From contig MNCI01012718.1 of NCBI GenBank assembly GCA_015680685.1, positions 785,366 to 838,803 of the forward strand: a DNA stretch of 53,438 nucleotides, read 5' to 3'. Positions 14,301 to 23,282 of this stretch are shown one piece after another. The notes below the pieces were generated by a model, which ran no database searches, was not told the origin of the DNA, and worked only from the letters and a program-made list of their open reading frames with translations. The first letter of the stretch is position 1. Every line of letters begins with the position of its first letter. A program made the position numbers and the translations under genes. This DNA comes from Gnetum montanum (Eukaryota; Streptophyta; Gnetopsida; Gnetales; Gnetaceae).

Positions 14301-17300
14301 CCTGGCCCCATAAAACCAAGGCCCTCCCACGAGGACCCACTCTTGATCCTCCACTGTTTGAAAACAAAAGAGCAATTGGTCCTCTGCCAAACTCCTGACG
14401 TTGACGTTGTCCAGACCCTAGGCTACTTTGACCCACCTCCTTATCAGGTCCATCTTGGGTTGCACCCCTTCCGATCCAAACTTTCCAAGCAAGCTCTGTC
14501 CTAGCTTCTGCAAGGTGCCCTTAGGTGGGCGGCCAACCTTAAGCCGCATGACGGCTCCTTCCCTAGAGCAAGCCTCAAAATCCCCTGCCCCTTTATCTTG
14601 TGCTTGCGCCAGATCTTGCTATTCTGGACTTTTTGGCCTAGCCACACCTCTGCCCGTGCCTTTCTTCTCCCCCTCCATGGGTCCCCCTGGGCAGTTCCTG
14701 TGCATTCCAAGTCCATGAACCCCCAGCTCTCCAGCGCCCCCTCCCATTCCTACAAGAGTGCTTGCTCCTATCCCTACGACGGTGCCAATGCTTGTGCCCG
14801 TGCCAGTGCCCCCGCCTGCACCCACTCCCGCACTTATGCCCTCACGCACTCCTGCTTCTGCTCCTGACATTGTATTCCCAACAGAGCAACATGTATTTTT
14901 TGATATGTGTATGAATTTAAGGAAAAAAAAGAAAAGAAAAAGCTTTTAGCCTTCTATTAATGGTTCTGTTTATTAGATATCCCATTCAAGGATTATGCGG
15001 TTTTATGTGCAGCTCCATAACCATGCATTAACGTTACATTGCATAATATGTGCTTTTATTTCTGTAGGTATGCCAAAGTCAAGCTTGGGATTCAAAGATT
15101 GTGACGAGTGCTTGGTGGGTATATCCGCAACAAGTCAGTAAAACTGCTCCAACAGGAGAGTACCTTACAGCAGGAAGTTTCATGATTAGAGGAAGAAAAA
15201 ATTTTCTTCCCCCTCATCCTCTTGTGATGGGCTTCGGTATCCTCTTTCGTTTGGATGAGAGTTCTTTAGGTTCACATGTGAATGAGCGTAGGGTACGAGG
15301 AGATGATGACCAGGATATCAATACAGAGGTAAAAAGTAATGAGATGTCTGGAGCCTCAGATATCGAGGTCAACATTGGCTCAAAATCTAACGGAGATGTG
15401 AGTAATGATGATGGTTCAGATGATTCCCTGGAAACTGAGAATGACAAACGTAATTCATTGCTCAGCATAGAACAAATTGAGACATCAAGTGGGACATTTT
15501 CATCTGAAATAGATCAAAATGCCTCCTCAACAGATTACAAGGAGGCTTCTGTCAAAGTGGAAACTGAAGTTAATCAAAATGCAGGAGAGCTTGAAGAGCT
15601 GATGGACAAAGCACTTGGTCTTGGATCAATTAGGATGTCAAAGAATGATTCATTTAACAAATATGGTCTTGAAATTCATGACACAGTGATGGAAGTAGAA
15701 GACAGGAATGATGTTGATCAACCTAATAAGCCATCTCAAAGAGATAAGCCTTATCTGTCAAAGGCAGAAAGGAGGAAACAAAAGAAAGGAACAATAACAG
15801 TCAATTCAGACATGAATTTAGACAAGAAACAAATTGCAAAGGATGAGCTAACCAGAAAATCTGAAAGTAGAATAAAAATTAGAGATGACACAACTGAAGC
15901 AAAGATTTCTCGTGGGCGAAAAGGGAAACTTAAGAAGATCAAGGAGAAGTATGCAGATCAAGATGAAGAAGAGAGGGAGCTTCGCATGGCATTGCTAGCC
16001 GTAATCATCTAGTAGCATTCTCTTGTAGTTTTAACTTCTTATGTGGTTTCTTTTTCATTCCATCCACCTGAAGGCCTTTTCTTTAAATGATTTCAGTCAG
16101 CAGGAACAAGTACCAAAGGACGAGATGCAGCAGTGAAACTGGGGGAAGTTGTAGCATCTGCAAAGGGATCAGCATCTGTAATTGGTATTTTAGATATGTC
16201 ATCTTTTCATTATCTTCAAGATTGATTGAGACTTTGATTTAGTATTTATATTTGTCAACATGAAGAAAAATAAAGTATGGTTGTAGAGGTTTACTTATTC
16301 AAACAATGCTATGCTTTTCTTTCTTGGGCCATTGATTTTTCCTTTTTACAGTTTTACCTACCCAACACATACCTGTGTAATGTGATGATTATAAATGATT
16401 TTCTCAGAAGACTACTTCAACATTTTATATGGAATTATTTTTGTATTCTAAGATATTTGTGACAGAAGCTTAGTCTTTTCTGTTACATATGATTTGACCT
16501 ATTTTTCCGATGGCATAGGTGAATCTACAAAGATATGCTATAAATGCAAGAAAGCTGGTCATGTAGCCAAAGATTGTCCGGAGTCTGTTGAAGAATTTAT
16601 TAGCTCTTCTGTATCAACCCAGCAGAGTAGTCTTGCTACTTTTGGAGAAGCCAGAGAACATGGGGACACATTAACCAATAATGAGAAATTAGCCTTGCCA
16701 GAAGAAGATATTAATGAATTGGGTGAAGAGGAAAAAGATAAGTGGACAGATCTAGATGCTTTGACAGGAAATCCTCTACCTGCAGATGTTCTGCTTTATG
16801 CTGTGCCAGTTTGTGGACCATACAATGCCTTACAGTCATATAAATTTCGTGTGAAAATAACACCAGGAACAGCAAAGAAAGGGAAAGGTAACATCATTTG
16901 TCCAATTAAATTTCACAAAAATCCTCTTTTTTTCATCATCTTTGACATAAAGGGAGGCCTTGGATCTAGAGTGGCCAGGTTACATGATTAAAGTCGTGGA
17001 TAAGATATATAATGTGTACCAAATTCCAAAGATTGCTGGATATAGCTAGCCATGAACTATGACATGAACTCACAAAAGTTAGTCTTCCTCAGAAATTCCA
17101 CTTTCAGCCCATCAGGAAAAATCAAATTACAATATAAACACTAAAAATATCACTCTAGCAGTAACAAGTTCAAAATTTGAAAAATGTAAACCGGGTTTTT
17201 AAATTAATGACCTGGCAATGCCACCCTGCTAATATCCATCCAAGCTGCTGGTCCTGTGGCCGGCTCATAGAAGAGAGCCTTTTGTTTTATTTGGTTTATT

Positions 17301-17792
17301 GCATGTAAACATTTGCCATTTAGCTATGAGCATGTACTCATGATAAACGTTTTTAAACACCAAAATTTTAATAAGCCATTTCTTCTGTATTAGATTATGC
17401 TGAACTCCAGATGGATTTGCATTTTAGAATCTTACAATGTTTGCTTGAATTAATGAAATACTACAATTTCACTGTTCAATTTGATATGATTATGTTTTAT
17501 CTGCACCATCTAACTAGCTTGTAAACTGTATGTTAAGTGTTTTTCAACTATCGCTTTCAGTTAATAGAAATAATGTGATGCTTATGTTTTGTGTGTAGCG
17601 GCAAAAACGGCAGTAAATTTGTTCACTCATATGCAAGATGCAACGCCTAGGGAAAAGGAGCTTGTCAAAGCACTCAATGAACCTGAACTTGTTGCAGCGA
17701 TTATAGGGAATGCTAAAATCAATGCTCCAGGCCTAACTCAGTTACAACAGAGACAAAAGAAGGGGAAAAAGAATGCCTTTTCAGATGTATAA
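2193..17792 (+). CDS. NEMF: NEMF/Rqc2 homologue, ribosome-associated quality control factor (5' partial, 13 exons)
   Basis: Rqc2/NEMF binds stalled 60S subunits that still carry peptidyl-tRNA, recruits the E3 ligase Listerin and directs C-terminal tailing of the nascent chain. Exons: 2193-2305, 2461-2557, 2680-2804, 4089-4632, 5002-5187, 5553-5846, 7584-7736, 8780-8934, 9160-9265, 15068-16000, 16097-16184, 16519-16887, 17599-17792. All introns are GT-AG and phases agree, giving about 1118 codons; exon 1 (about 36 codons) is missing. Order of parts: NFACT-N with the LGMDR motif (visible residues 66-70, matching the Asp-Arg pair needed for tailing), coiled coil (about 330-500), NFACT-R with [12 protein letters not shown] (about 554-565), acidic/lysine-rich linker, CCHC knuckle (C938, C941, H946, C951) and NFACT-C with [20 protein letters not shown]. 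Total length is close to, slightly above, the Arabidopsis protein. No in-frame stop is seen, so it is probably functional. Boundaries are my own splice-site reading. Confidence 0.95.
2461..2557 (+). CDS. NEMF: NEMF exon 3, carries the Asp-Arg motif
   Basis: Reads [18 protein letters not shown] then [11 protein letters not shown]. The final Asp-Arg corresponds to the pair in yeast Rqc2 and human NEMF that is required for aminoacyl-tRNA recruitment and C-terminal tailing (established knowledge), so the plant protein should retain tailing activity (inference). Confidence 0.92.
2680..2804 (+). CDS. NEMF: NEMF exon 4, NFACT-N
   Basis: Reads [20 protein letters not shown] then [20 protein letters not shown], a highly conserved NFACT-N stretch. 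It ends in phase 2 before gtctgg. Confidence 0.92.
2805..4088 (+). other. NEMF intron 4 with a 32-bp tandem duplication
   Basis: A 1284-bp AT-rich intron without coding sequence. Near its end a 32-bp unit beginning ccagagacaaaagtagatat is repeated at 3952-3983 and 3984-4015 with about four mismatches, an ordinary small tandem duplication. Confidence 0.7.
4089..4632 (+). CDS. NEMF: NEMF exon 5, end of NFACT-N core
   Basis: 181 codons from [20 protein letters not shown] to GGKLADQ. A variable lysine-rich insert in the middle is followed by the conserved block [20 protein letters not shown]. Starts after attaacag, ends before gtatgtaa. Confidence 0.92.
5002..5187 (+). CDS. NEMF: NEMF exon 6, start of coiled coil
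   Basis: 62 codons reading [20 protein letters not shown] and then the helical stretch [20 protein letters not shown]. In the family this begins the long coiled-coil arm that reaches along the 60S subunit to Listerin. Confidence 0.92.
5553..5846 (+). CDS. NEMF: NEMF exon 7, coiled-coil middle part
   Basis: 98 codons including [20 protein letters not shown] and [20 protein letters not shown], typical of the plant and animal protein. Ends at GADK-type codons before gtagaaat. Confidence 0.92.
5847..7583 (+). other. NEMF intron 7 with a more GC-rich foreign-looking patch
   Basis: A 1737-bp intron. About 6280-6830 is less AT-rich than its surroundings and contains two near copies of an 'ataagctcattctt(c/t)gaat' word (near 6612 and 6680). 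It may be a decayed repeat, but I found no terminal repeats, target duplication or protein similarity. Nothing else is seen. Confidence 0.4.
7584..7736 (+). CDS. NEMF: NEMF exon 8, second coiled-coil arm
   Basis: 51 codons reading [20 protein letters not shown] and [17 protein letters not shown]. The acceptor is placed at gagaag|gtt by homology; an acceptor three bases upstream would only add one lysine. Confidence 0.9.
7795..8035 (+). mobile_element. SINE-like tRNA-derived repeat in NEMF intron 8
   Basis: Has a Pol III A-box-like stretch (cacttggttagagcagg near 7813) and a B-box-like stretch (caggttcaactt near 7851) at tRNA-like spacing. A tRNA-unrelated body follows, ending in a T-run near 8020-8031. 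It cannot be a functional tRNA because it does not close an acceptor stem. The body and end are uncertain. Confidence 0.5.
8780..8934 (+). CDS. NEMF: NEMF exon 9, NFACT-R start
   Basis: Reads [20 protein letters not shown] then [20 protein letters not shown], the start of the NFACT-R (DUF814) domain. Donor gtaagt lies inside GAC TT|G. Confidence 0.93.
9160..9265 (+). CDS. NEMF: NEMF exon 10, NFACT-R core
   Basis: Completes [20 protein letters not shown] and [12 protein letters not shown], the most conserved part of the NFACT-R domain. Followed by gtaagc and the 5.8-kb intron that contains the LINE. Confidence 0.93.
11082..13058 (-). pseudogene. LINE ORF2 reverse transcriptase with core deletion, and zf-RVT-like end
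   Basis: Minus strand. After a linker (12713-13058) comes [20 protein letters not shown] and [14 protein letters not shown], the N-terminal RT motifs. Near 12140 the frame ends at LIRQH and resumes in another frame at [14 protein letters not shown] and [10 protein letters not shown], motifs that normally lie beyond the catalytic centre. The segment with the FADD-type active site is therefore absent, judged by motif order. The end (11082-11414) reads [17 protein letters not shown] and [11 protein letters not shown], the zf-RVT region typical of plant LINE ORF2. Confidence 0.75.
13101..13733 (-). pseudogene. LINE ORF2 endonuclease domain
   Basis: Starts at the minus-strand ATG at 13733 with [10 protein letters not shown] and continues with [26 protein letters not shown] and ASDHRSI. 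These are the catalytic and fold motifs of the apurinic-type endonuclease that nicks target DNA in L1 elements. An in-frame stop follows NCWG and further stops are present, so the domain is recognisable but dead. Confidence 0.8.
13946..14870 (-). pseudogene. LINE ORF1 (DUF4283-like) remnant
   Basis: On the minus strand from about 14870, a glycine/threonine-rich N-terminal part is followed by [20 protein letters not shown] and VGGPW, the signature of the ORF1 protein in plant L1-type LINEs (nucleic-acid binding, probably packaging the element RNA). Several in-frame stops and at least one frame change interrupt it. The glycine-rich start looks like a simple repeat grown in place. No intact zinc knuckle was seen. 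Confidence 0.65.
15068..16000 (+). CDS. NEMF: NEMF exon 11, end of NFACT-R and charged linker
   Basis: 311 codons, the largest exon. It opens with [20 protein letters not shown] and [14 protein letters not shown] (NFACT-R), then [20 protein letters not shown] long Asp/Glu/Ser-rich stretch and a lysine-rich segment with [15 protein letters not shown] and [20 protein letters not shown] follow. The exon ends at LLA before gtaatc. Confidence 0.93.
16097..16184 (+). CDS. NEMF: NEMF exon 12, short linker exon
   Basis: 88 bases reading [20 protein letters not shown] and SAKGSASVI. Poorly conserved sequence, placed by its acceptor tttcag, its donor gtattt and the matching phases on both sides. Confidence 0.8.
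16519..16887 (+). CDS. NEMF: NEMF exon 13, zinc knuckle and NFACT-C
   Basis: Contains [14 protein letters not shown], a complete CX2CX4HX4C zinc knuckle found in plant NEMF proteins, then [20 protein letters not shown] and [16 protein letters not shown], the NFACT-C signature. Ends at GKG split by a gtaaca donor. Confidence 0.93.
17599..17792 (+). CDS. NEMF: NEMF exon 14, C-terminus
   Basis: Reads [32 protein letters not shown] and ends with TAA at 17790-17792. The basic end matches the family. Confidence 0.93.
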
Positions 17793-20675
17793 ATATGAAG
17801 CATAAATAAGTCTTTTTTGCTTTTTTCTTTTTTATTTCCCCAAAGATGGAGACCTTTTCAATCCATGAAGGTGTAATTAAATATATGGATATACAGTGAT
17901 ATCTAAGGAGGGTTCATAAAATTCAAAAGATTTCTTGATAATCATGTACAGTGTATATCTGGCAAATGAAATATGGACATCTGCAAGGAAGAGAAATTTT
18001 TGTTTTTGTTATAACGAGGTTTTAATAAATGAACATGTTTTCAAGGATAACAGTTTCACTGGCATCACCATTGTAGTCTTGTCTTAACGAACATTGAATC
18101 GTATCTACATTACTGTTTTTCTATCCTTTCCATATTTGTTGGTTCGTTTTTTATTTATGCTTGCCTTCAAGCATTTCACGGTTAAAAACCCGTTGTAAAA
18201 ATTTACCTTCAAATCTATAATAATGCAAAACAATCTAAGGTTCATTTTTTAATTTGTACGAGATTGTCGGTTTTACTATTCAAACTTTCTCTCGCATGAA
18301 AATTGTCATACATCATGTCGTTCTGTTATGTGCTTTGCAGCTAAGCATTCTGGACTGATTGTATTTTTGTAGAACTTTTACTTCAATCTAAATTGAAAAG
18401 TTTTTTTTATGGTACACTGTATGCTTGCCCATCCATCTTGAGTTTGGTTTCTTTCCAACTTTGTTTTTTGCCTGTCTGCAAGACTTCTCCTCATTGTGAA
18501 AATGTTTGCTCTGTGGTCCTAGCTTGGCTTTTTTATTTTCATTTTTTCACCTTCATTTGTGCCAAAAAATTTAATGTTGTTTTTAATATCTTATTTATTT
18601 ATTTCCAAGCTTGTCATAAACTTTGCATGTGGTCTTTCAAACACTTTATAATTCTCTGATATGATGAAGTGTATCATTATAGAATAGATGAATAGTAGTG
18701 TATCTGGCTAGATTCTGGGATTAGCATGATAATTTTGGGTGGAAGGCTATCAGCTGCTCGAAGAAGGTTCCCCTTCGTCCTGGTAAATGGAGTTTTTCTG
18801 GTAATAGTAAATAATTCTCCGTCAGTCAGAACGGAGGAGCCTTCTTGGTCACTGTAAATAATTTCTTAGTTGTAATGATTAGTGACAGTCTTGATCACGG
18901 TAAATATTATTTAATCATCATACTAGCTAAGTCAGATGAACTCTCCTGGTCATGGAAAATCCAGGAAAGTGCTGCTGCTGTCAGTTCCGAGCAACCAAAA
19001 TGGAGTAACTTTGCAGCGGTTCAATACGATCCTCAACATTCTTATGAATTCCCTTTTTATGATGCTGTCAAACATTGATGATCCCACTTTCAAAAATCTA
19101 CAATTCAGGCACCTCTTGCACGTAAGGCTGCACATTGATCAGATCTAAAAAGGAGCTGGTTCTGTGGGTTGGTTACAATCAAACATTCTTTGGAACTTTG
19201 TAACAGTTCTCTACGAGATTTTGTGAATTTTTGGAGATGTTTGCATGCATTTGTGAATGCCGATTTTAGCATGCCGTCACCCTCAAAAATCAACTTGACA
19301 TGCACATTTCAAAGTTGCTTTTTGTTTTCGGGATACATTTGAGATACATTATAGAAATTTATAATTTGACTACGGTTTCTGTATTTCTTGATCACATGGT
19401 GGCTGGTGCCTCTTTCTTTTTAGAACTAAATGTAAAATATTTTACAACATTCAACGATAAAATTCCTTCCATTTCTAGTGGCTTCTTTTGATATGCATTG
19501 ATAAGAGATGTGTATGTTTTAGGATCCTCATCTTCATCTACAACTGGTAAACTTTTTTATAGATATGTTTGGACACATTTATGGTATCAAATGTTTTGGT
19601 TAAAAAATTTTAACATATGGTGTGCAGCTAAAGTTAGTTAGAAAAGAAAGAAACTTGTAGAGAAAGAAAAGAAAAGAGATTACAAAGTTCTTTATTTTTG
19701 TTGAGTTATATAATCTTCTGCTAAATTTTCAGAAAGTTGAACAGAAAGTTATTAGTCTTCTTGGTCCCATTAAGCATATGGAGTTTATTTTTATAACTTT
19801 TAATTTTTGTAAACGTTTTTTTGTTGAAATCAACCTTCTCAATCATAAAAAAGAATTGGTATTACAAGCAAGATGAAAGACTTATATTTAACCAATTACA
19901 TACTATAATCTTCTTAATTCTTGCAATTTTTGCCATCGTGAAGTACATTTATTTAATGCTTGTCCTTTTCTGCTCAAGAAAAAATGATTTGAAGAAAAAA
20001 AATATGTTAAAGTTGAAGATACTACAAATCAAGTTAATGTTAATGATAAAAATCTAGAGAAGATAGAAGCTCCCTTGCATATTTTTACTGCTACTAGAGA
20101 TAGTATTAAGTAGCCCAGATAGATAGCTCATAAGGCAAATTTTTCCTTTAACAAGAATACTATCAACTCAAAGATTGAAACCAGTGTCAACAAGAAAATT
20201 ATTGTTGATGGTGAAAAGTCTCAATGTAAGATCCATAACAAGTGATGGGGTAAAGATCTACAAGTGATACCACTTTTTTGCTTTAATACAAATATTAGTA
20301 TTTAGCTACAACTATCTATGTCGGATTCTTTTGCTATTTTAAGTTCAAACATGAATGTTGAAAAGTGATGTAAATTTTGTTTAGATTGGGACCTTACTCT
20401 TTTTTAACAATTAATTTTCTTCACTTAGTTTTTCAATGTACCAATTGTAAGGTTGTTCACTTGAGTAGACAATCTAAAATTAGAAAGTTTTTTTCTTACT
20501 ATTTTTTTTTGTTGACTCATTGTCTTGTGATGTACTTTGAATTTTCTTTGCTCATTAGTAATATATTTTTTGGGGTCCCACTATATGTTGGCATGGAGGC
20601 ATAAAATATAGTAGAGAGATGTGTTATTAACATTAATATGTTGTATCATTTGAAAATTTAAATCACTTCAAACCA
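17793..20675. other. NEMF 3' UTR and intergenic DNA
   Basis: Downstream of the stop a canonical AATAAA at 18024-18029 could end the NEMF transcript. The remainder is AT-rich with short accidental frames. Around 18720-19080 a slightly less AT-rich patch has several repeated 'gtaaat' and 'tcctggt/cttggtca' words but no recognised protein. I see no gene. Confidence 0.5.
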
Positions 20676-21053
20676 ACAAAGCCATCTATGGTAGATCCAA
20701 AGTGTGCAAGATTGTCTAAGCACCAACTTGCTAGTGGAACAAAGAAGTTCAGCCAACATAATTTGGTCAGCACTAGGGGTTCTACCTGCATTTACCATGG
20801 AGTATTACCCACTTTTGAATTTGTGGTTGTCAAGATGTTCTATGGCTTGAACTTGCAAGGGAAAGAAGATGAACAATGAGCTGCTATTGAGACAAGATTC
20901 TTGAGAGAATGTCATAGTTTGGAGTAGATCAAAGACAAAAATTTGGTCAAAATAATTATTGCATGTTACAGCTAGAATATAAGAGCACTCATTCTAGAGT
21001 TCATACCTAATGGAAATCTTCATCAGCTTCATCCACCATCATCATGCTATGGG
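20676..21053 (+). pseudogene. Receptor-like kinase pseudogene fragment (LRR-XII-like N-lobe)
   Basis: Reading plus strand through stops gives LSKHQLASGTKKFSQHNLVS, GVLPTFEFVVVKMFYGLNLQ, RFLRECHSLE and NLVKIIIACYS followed by ALILEFIPNGNLHQ. In plant LRR receptor kinases this order is the helix before the kinase domain, the glycine-rich loop region, the invariant lysine strand (VVVK), helix C and the hinge (LEFMPNGSL). At least three stops interrupt it, the glycine loop is degraded, and no catalytic loop follows. This is a decayed, truncated copy. Confidence 0.75.
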
Positions 21054-21075
21054 TGACTTATGCTACTCAGGCTCA

Positions 21076-21098
21076 AAACCCTAAACCCTAAACCCTAA
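21076..21098 (+). repeat. Three telomere-like units (CCCTAAA)
   Basis: Three consecutive copies of the plant telomere unit AAACCCT/CCCTAAA lie just after the kinase fragment. It may be an interstitial telomere-like insertion or a telobox; no promoter is evident next to it. Confidence 0.8.
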
Positions 21099-21239
21099 TA
21101 TTATTTTATGTTATTAATAGGTTCTCCTCAAAACATTATGGATGGAATATTATTTAGTGTTGTCAATAACTTCTTCCTAGAGCATTATACATGAAATATT
21201 ATTTAGCATTATCGATCTATGACTAGTAGTTAGCTTCTT

Positions 21240-21660
21240 ATCTAAAATAGAATTTGGGTTTTTTTTAAGATGATAAAAATTTCTGGGAATTTTGGATTTC
21301 CTTGCCTTTATTTTCTTGGATTGTGTTTCTTGGTAATTTTAAAATTAACAATTTCAAAAATTAAGAATTATGGCTTTTGGGATTATACAAAAGTTGGGAT
21401 AATTTGGGATTATAGGAACATTTTGAAATTTGGGATTTTTTTCTTGAATTCTATTTGTCAACAATTTCAAAATTATAAAATTAGGGTTTTGATATTATTG
21501 TGAATTTTGGGGTTTTTCCAAATTTTTTTTAAAATTTAGATTTTTTGAGTCCATTTTAAAAAATTGTCTTTGTTGGGAATTTTAAAATTGGCAATTTTAG
21601 AATTTTAAAATTACAAATTTTTGGAATTATTGCCAATTTTGAACCTTTGTACGATTTTGA
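21240..21660. repeat. AT-rich dispersed repeat, copy 1
   Basis: A run of imperfect 'ttttgggattattatgaattttggg' and 'aatttcaaaattggcaattttag' phrases. The same phrases in similar order recur at 48060-48470, so this is a dispersed repeat and not only simple sequence. No coding potential. Confidence 0.6.
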
Positions 21661-22277
21661 GAATTCTTTTGGGCCAAGTTCATGAGATTGAAATGAGAGT
21701 AGTATAAATTGTGAGAATATAGACTATGGATAGTTTAGATATAATATATCTAATCAAGTCAAAATTTTTTTACAACTCATGTATCTCTTATACACACTCA
21801 ATTCTCATAGGAATGTTATTTGATATTGTAACTTTACTATTTTTCATTTATGGTTGTGTTTATCTTAAAGAAAAAAAATTTATTAACTAGTTCAAAATTT
21901 AATTTTTTCTTCTTAGATTCATTTCTTAAAAATTTATTATTTTTATAATCATCCAAAATTTCTTTCTTTATCATTGAAATGCTTCCTTAAACATTTTGCA
22001 TAGTAAATATTTTTATATTTCTTATTTTAAATTTTTTATGATATCACAATAAAATTTTCCCTGCCTCTTTTAAGTGACTATTTACATAAAAAGAGAAAAT
22101 AACTATAATTCCTATTTATCATGTGTCATGGGAATAATTTATGAAAATATATAGAATTGCATTCAATTCTATGATGTTGATCCTTACTTTAAAAAGCAAT
22201 TTACACTGCCAATCTATACTTTAAAAGGCAATCAACAATACTAGAATTGCCCTTAATTTCATGTTTGCTCCATCCTT
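21661..22277. other. AT-rich intergenic DNA
   Basis: No gene, RNA or repeat boundary is recognised here. Confidence 0.5.
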
Positions 22278-22360
22278 GGCGTTTATTGTGTCTACCATTA
22301 ATGCTTTTGTTTCTTTCTTGGCATTTATTTTAGCTACCATTAATGCTTTTGTTTCTTTCT
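22278..22360 (+). repeat. 42-bp tandem duplication at the insertion site of element 1
   Basis: Two copies of a unit starting ggc(g/a)tttatt and ending cttttgtttctttct lie back to back (22278-22319, 22320-22360). The element's left target duplication ctttc (22355-22359) is the end of the second copy. Confidence 0.8.
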
Positions 22361-23282
22361 GATGAGCGGCTAGGTACCCCTACGCTCAACCATACAAATA
22401 CAAGCGTTTCACGCACGATCTGGTCGAATTCCAAGGACTAAGTGCCTATGCGCCTTTGTGGAACAAGGACGGGTTGGTTGATCGTTATCTTCCCAAGCTT
22501 ACCTGTATGTCACGATTGTATGGTTAAGTAAGATTGAGGCATATGATTTTTATAGCTTTTATGTTTTTATGTTCTGCTGCTAATAAGGGAGGAGAGAGAG
22601 ATAACTAGGTGTCTAATTTAAATTAACTACTGATTAACTAGGCTTCAACTAATCCTAACACCAGTATCCGTTCCCACTTACTGTACACATTCTGAACTAG
22701 TGCAACACTGCTAGGATTATCAAACGCTAATCGTTACTAGGTTACCAAGCATCACACGCATGCTCGAAGTGGTCGTGCTTGTGTAATTTAATGATTTGCT
22801 TAATTGATCAAAATGAATTACTGTGCTAATAACAGAAATGTAAAGTGCAAAAAATAAAATAAGTTCATAAGAAAATAAAATAAAAGAAATGTGTAAGAAA
22901 ACAAATCTCAAGTGCTGCAAGAATGAATCAAAGAGCTCGTCTTTATTGCTGTACACAAGGTGTACACAATGCTTGAATAAAGATCCATCCACACGTAGAC
23001 CTCCTGCTGTGGGCACTTGATAAATACTAACTTTCAAACAGACTACAAGAGTTTTGCTACTTGACTACTAAAAGACTTCCTTCCCAATTGTGTGCCTAGG
23101 CACTATATTTATAGGCTTGGGAGCAACTACTCTAATAATTAGAGTAACTGCTCTAATAATTAGAATAACTGCTAAAATAACTGCTAGAGTAACCACTCTA
23201 ATAATTAAAGTAACTGCTAGAGTACCCGCTAGAGTAACTGCTCTAATAATTAGAATAACTGTTAGAGTAACTGCTCTCATCA
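22360..23282 (-). repeat. Element 1 3' LTR
   Basis: Terminal TGATGAG...CTCATCA. On the minus strand the U3 (right side, about 23125-23282) is built of tandem copies of an 'agagtaactgctctaataatt' phrase, followed by a CTATAAATATAG box (near 23102-23113) that is the likely promoter. The internal neighbour on the minus strand is a catgggggta polypurine tract (23283-23292). Confidence 0.9.

Larger units (their letters stand above)
9832..14901 (-). mobile_element. Dead L1-type LINE inserted antisense in NEMF intron 10
   Basis: The element body is about 9845-14888, flanked on both sides by the same 13-bp word acatgtatttttt (9832-9844 and 14889-14901), its target-site duplication. A poly(A) remnant shows as T's after the left copy, so the element reads on the minus strand. 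It is clearly richer in G+C than the intron around it. In element order it holds an ORF1 with the plant LINE '[13 protein letters not shown]' pattern, an AP-endonuclease, a broken reverse transcriptase and a zf-RVT-like end. Frames carry stops and shifts, so it is inactive. Confidence 0.88.

Noticed and set aside
14428-14949. Pro/Ala/Cys-rich plus-strand frames near 14.5-14.9 kb
   Set aside because: They are the complement of the Gly/Thr-rich LINE ORF1.
18393-20057. Short frames downstream of NEMF (60-90 codons)
   Set aside because: AT-rich accidental frames without conserved motifs or codon bias.
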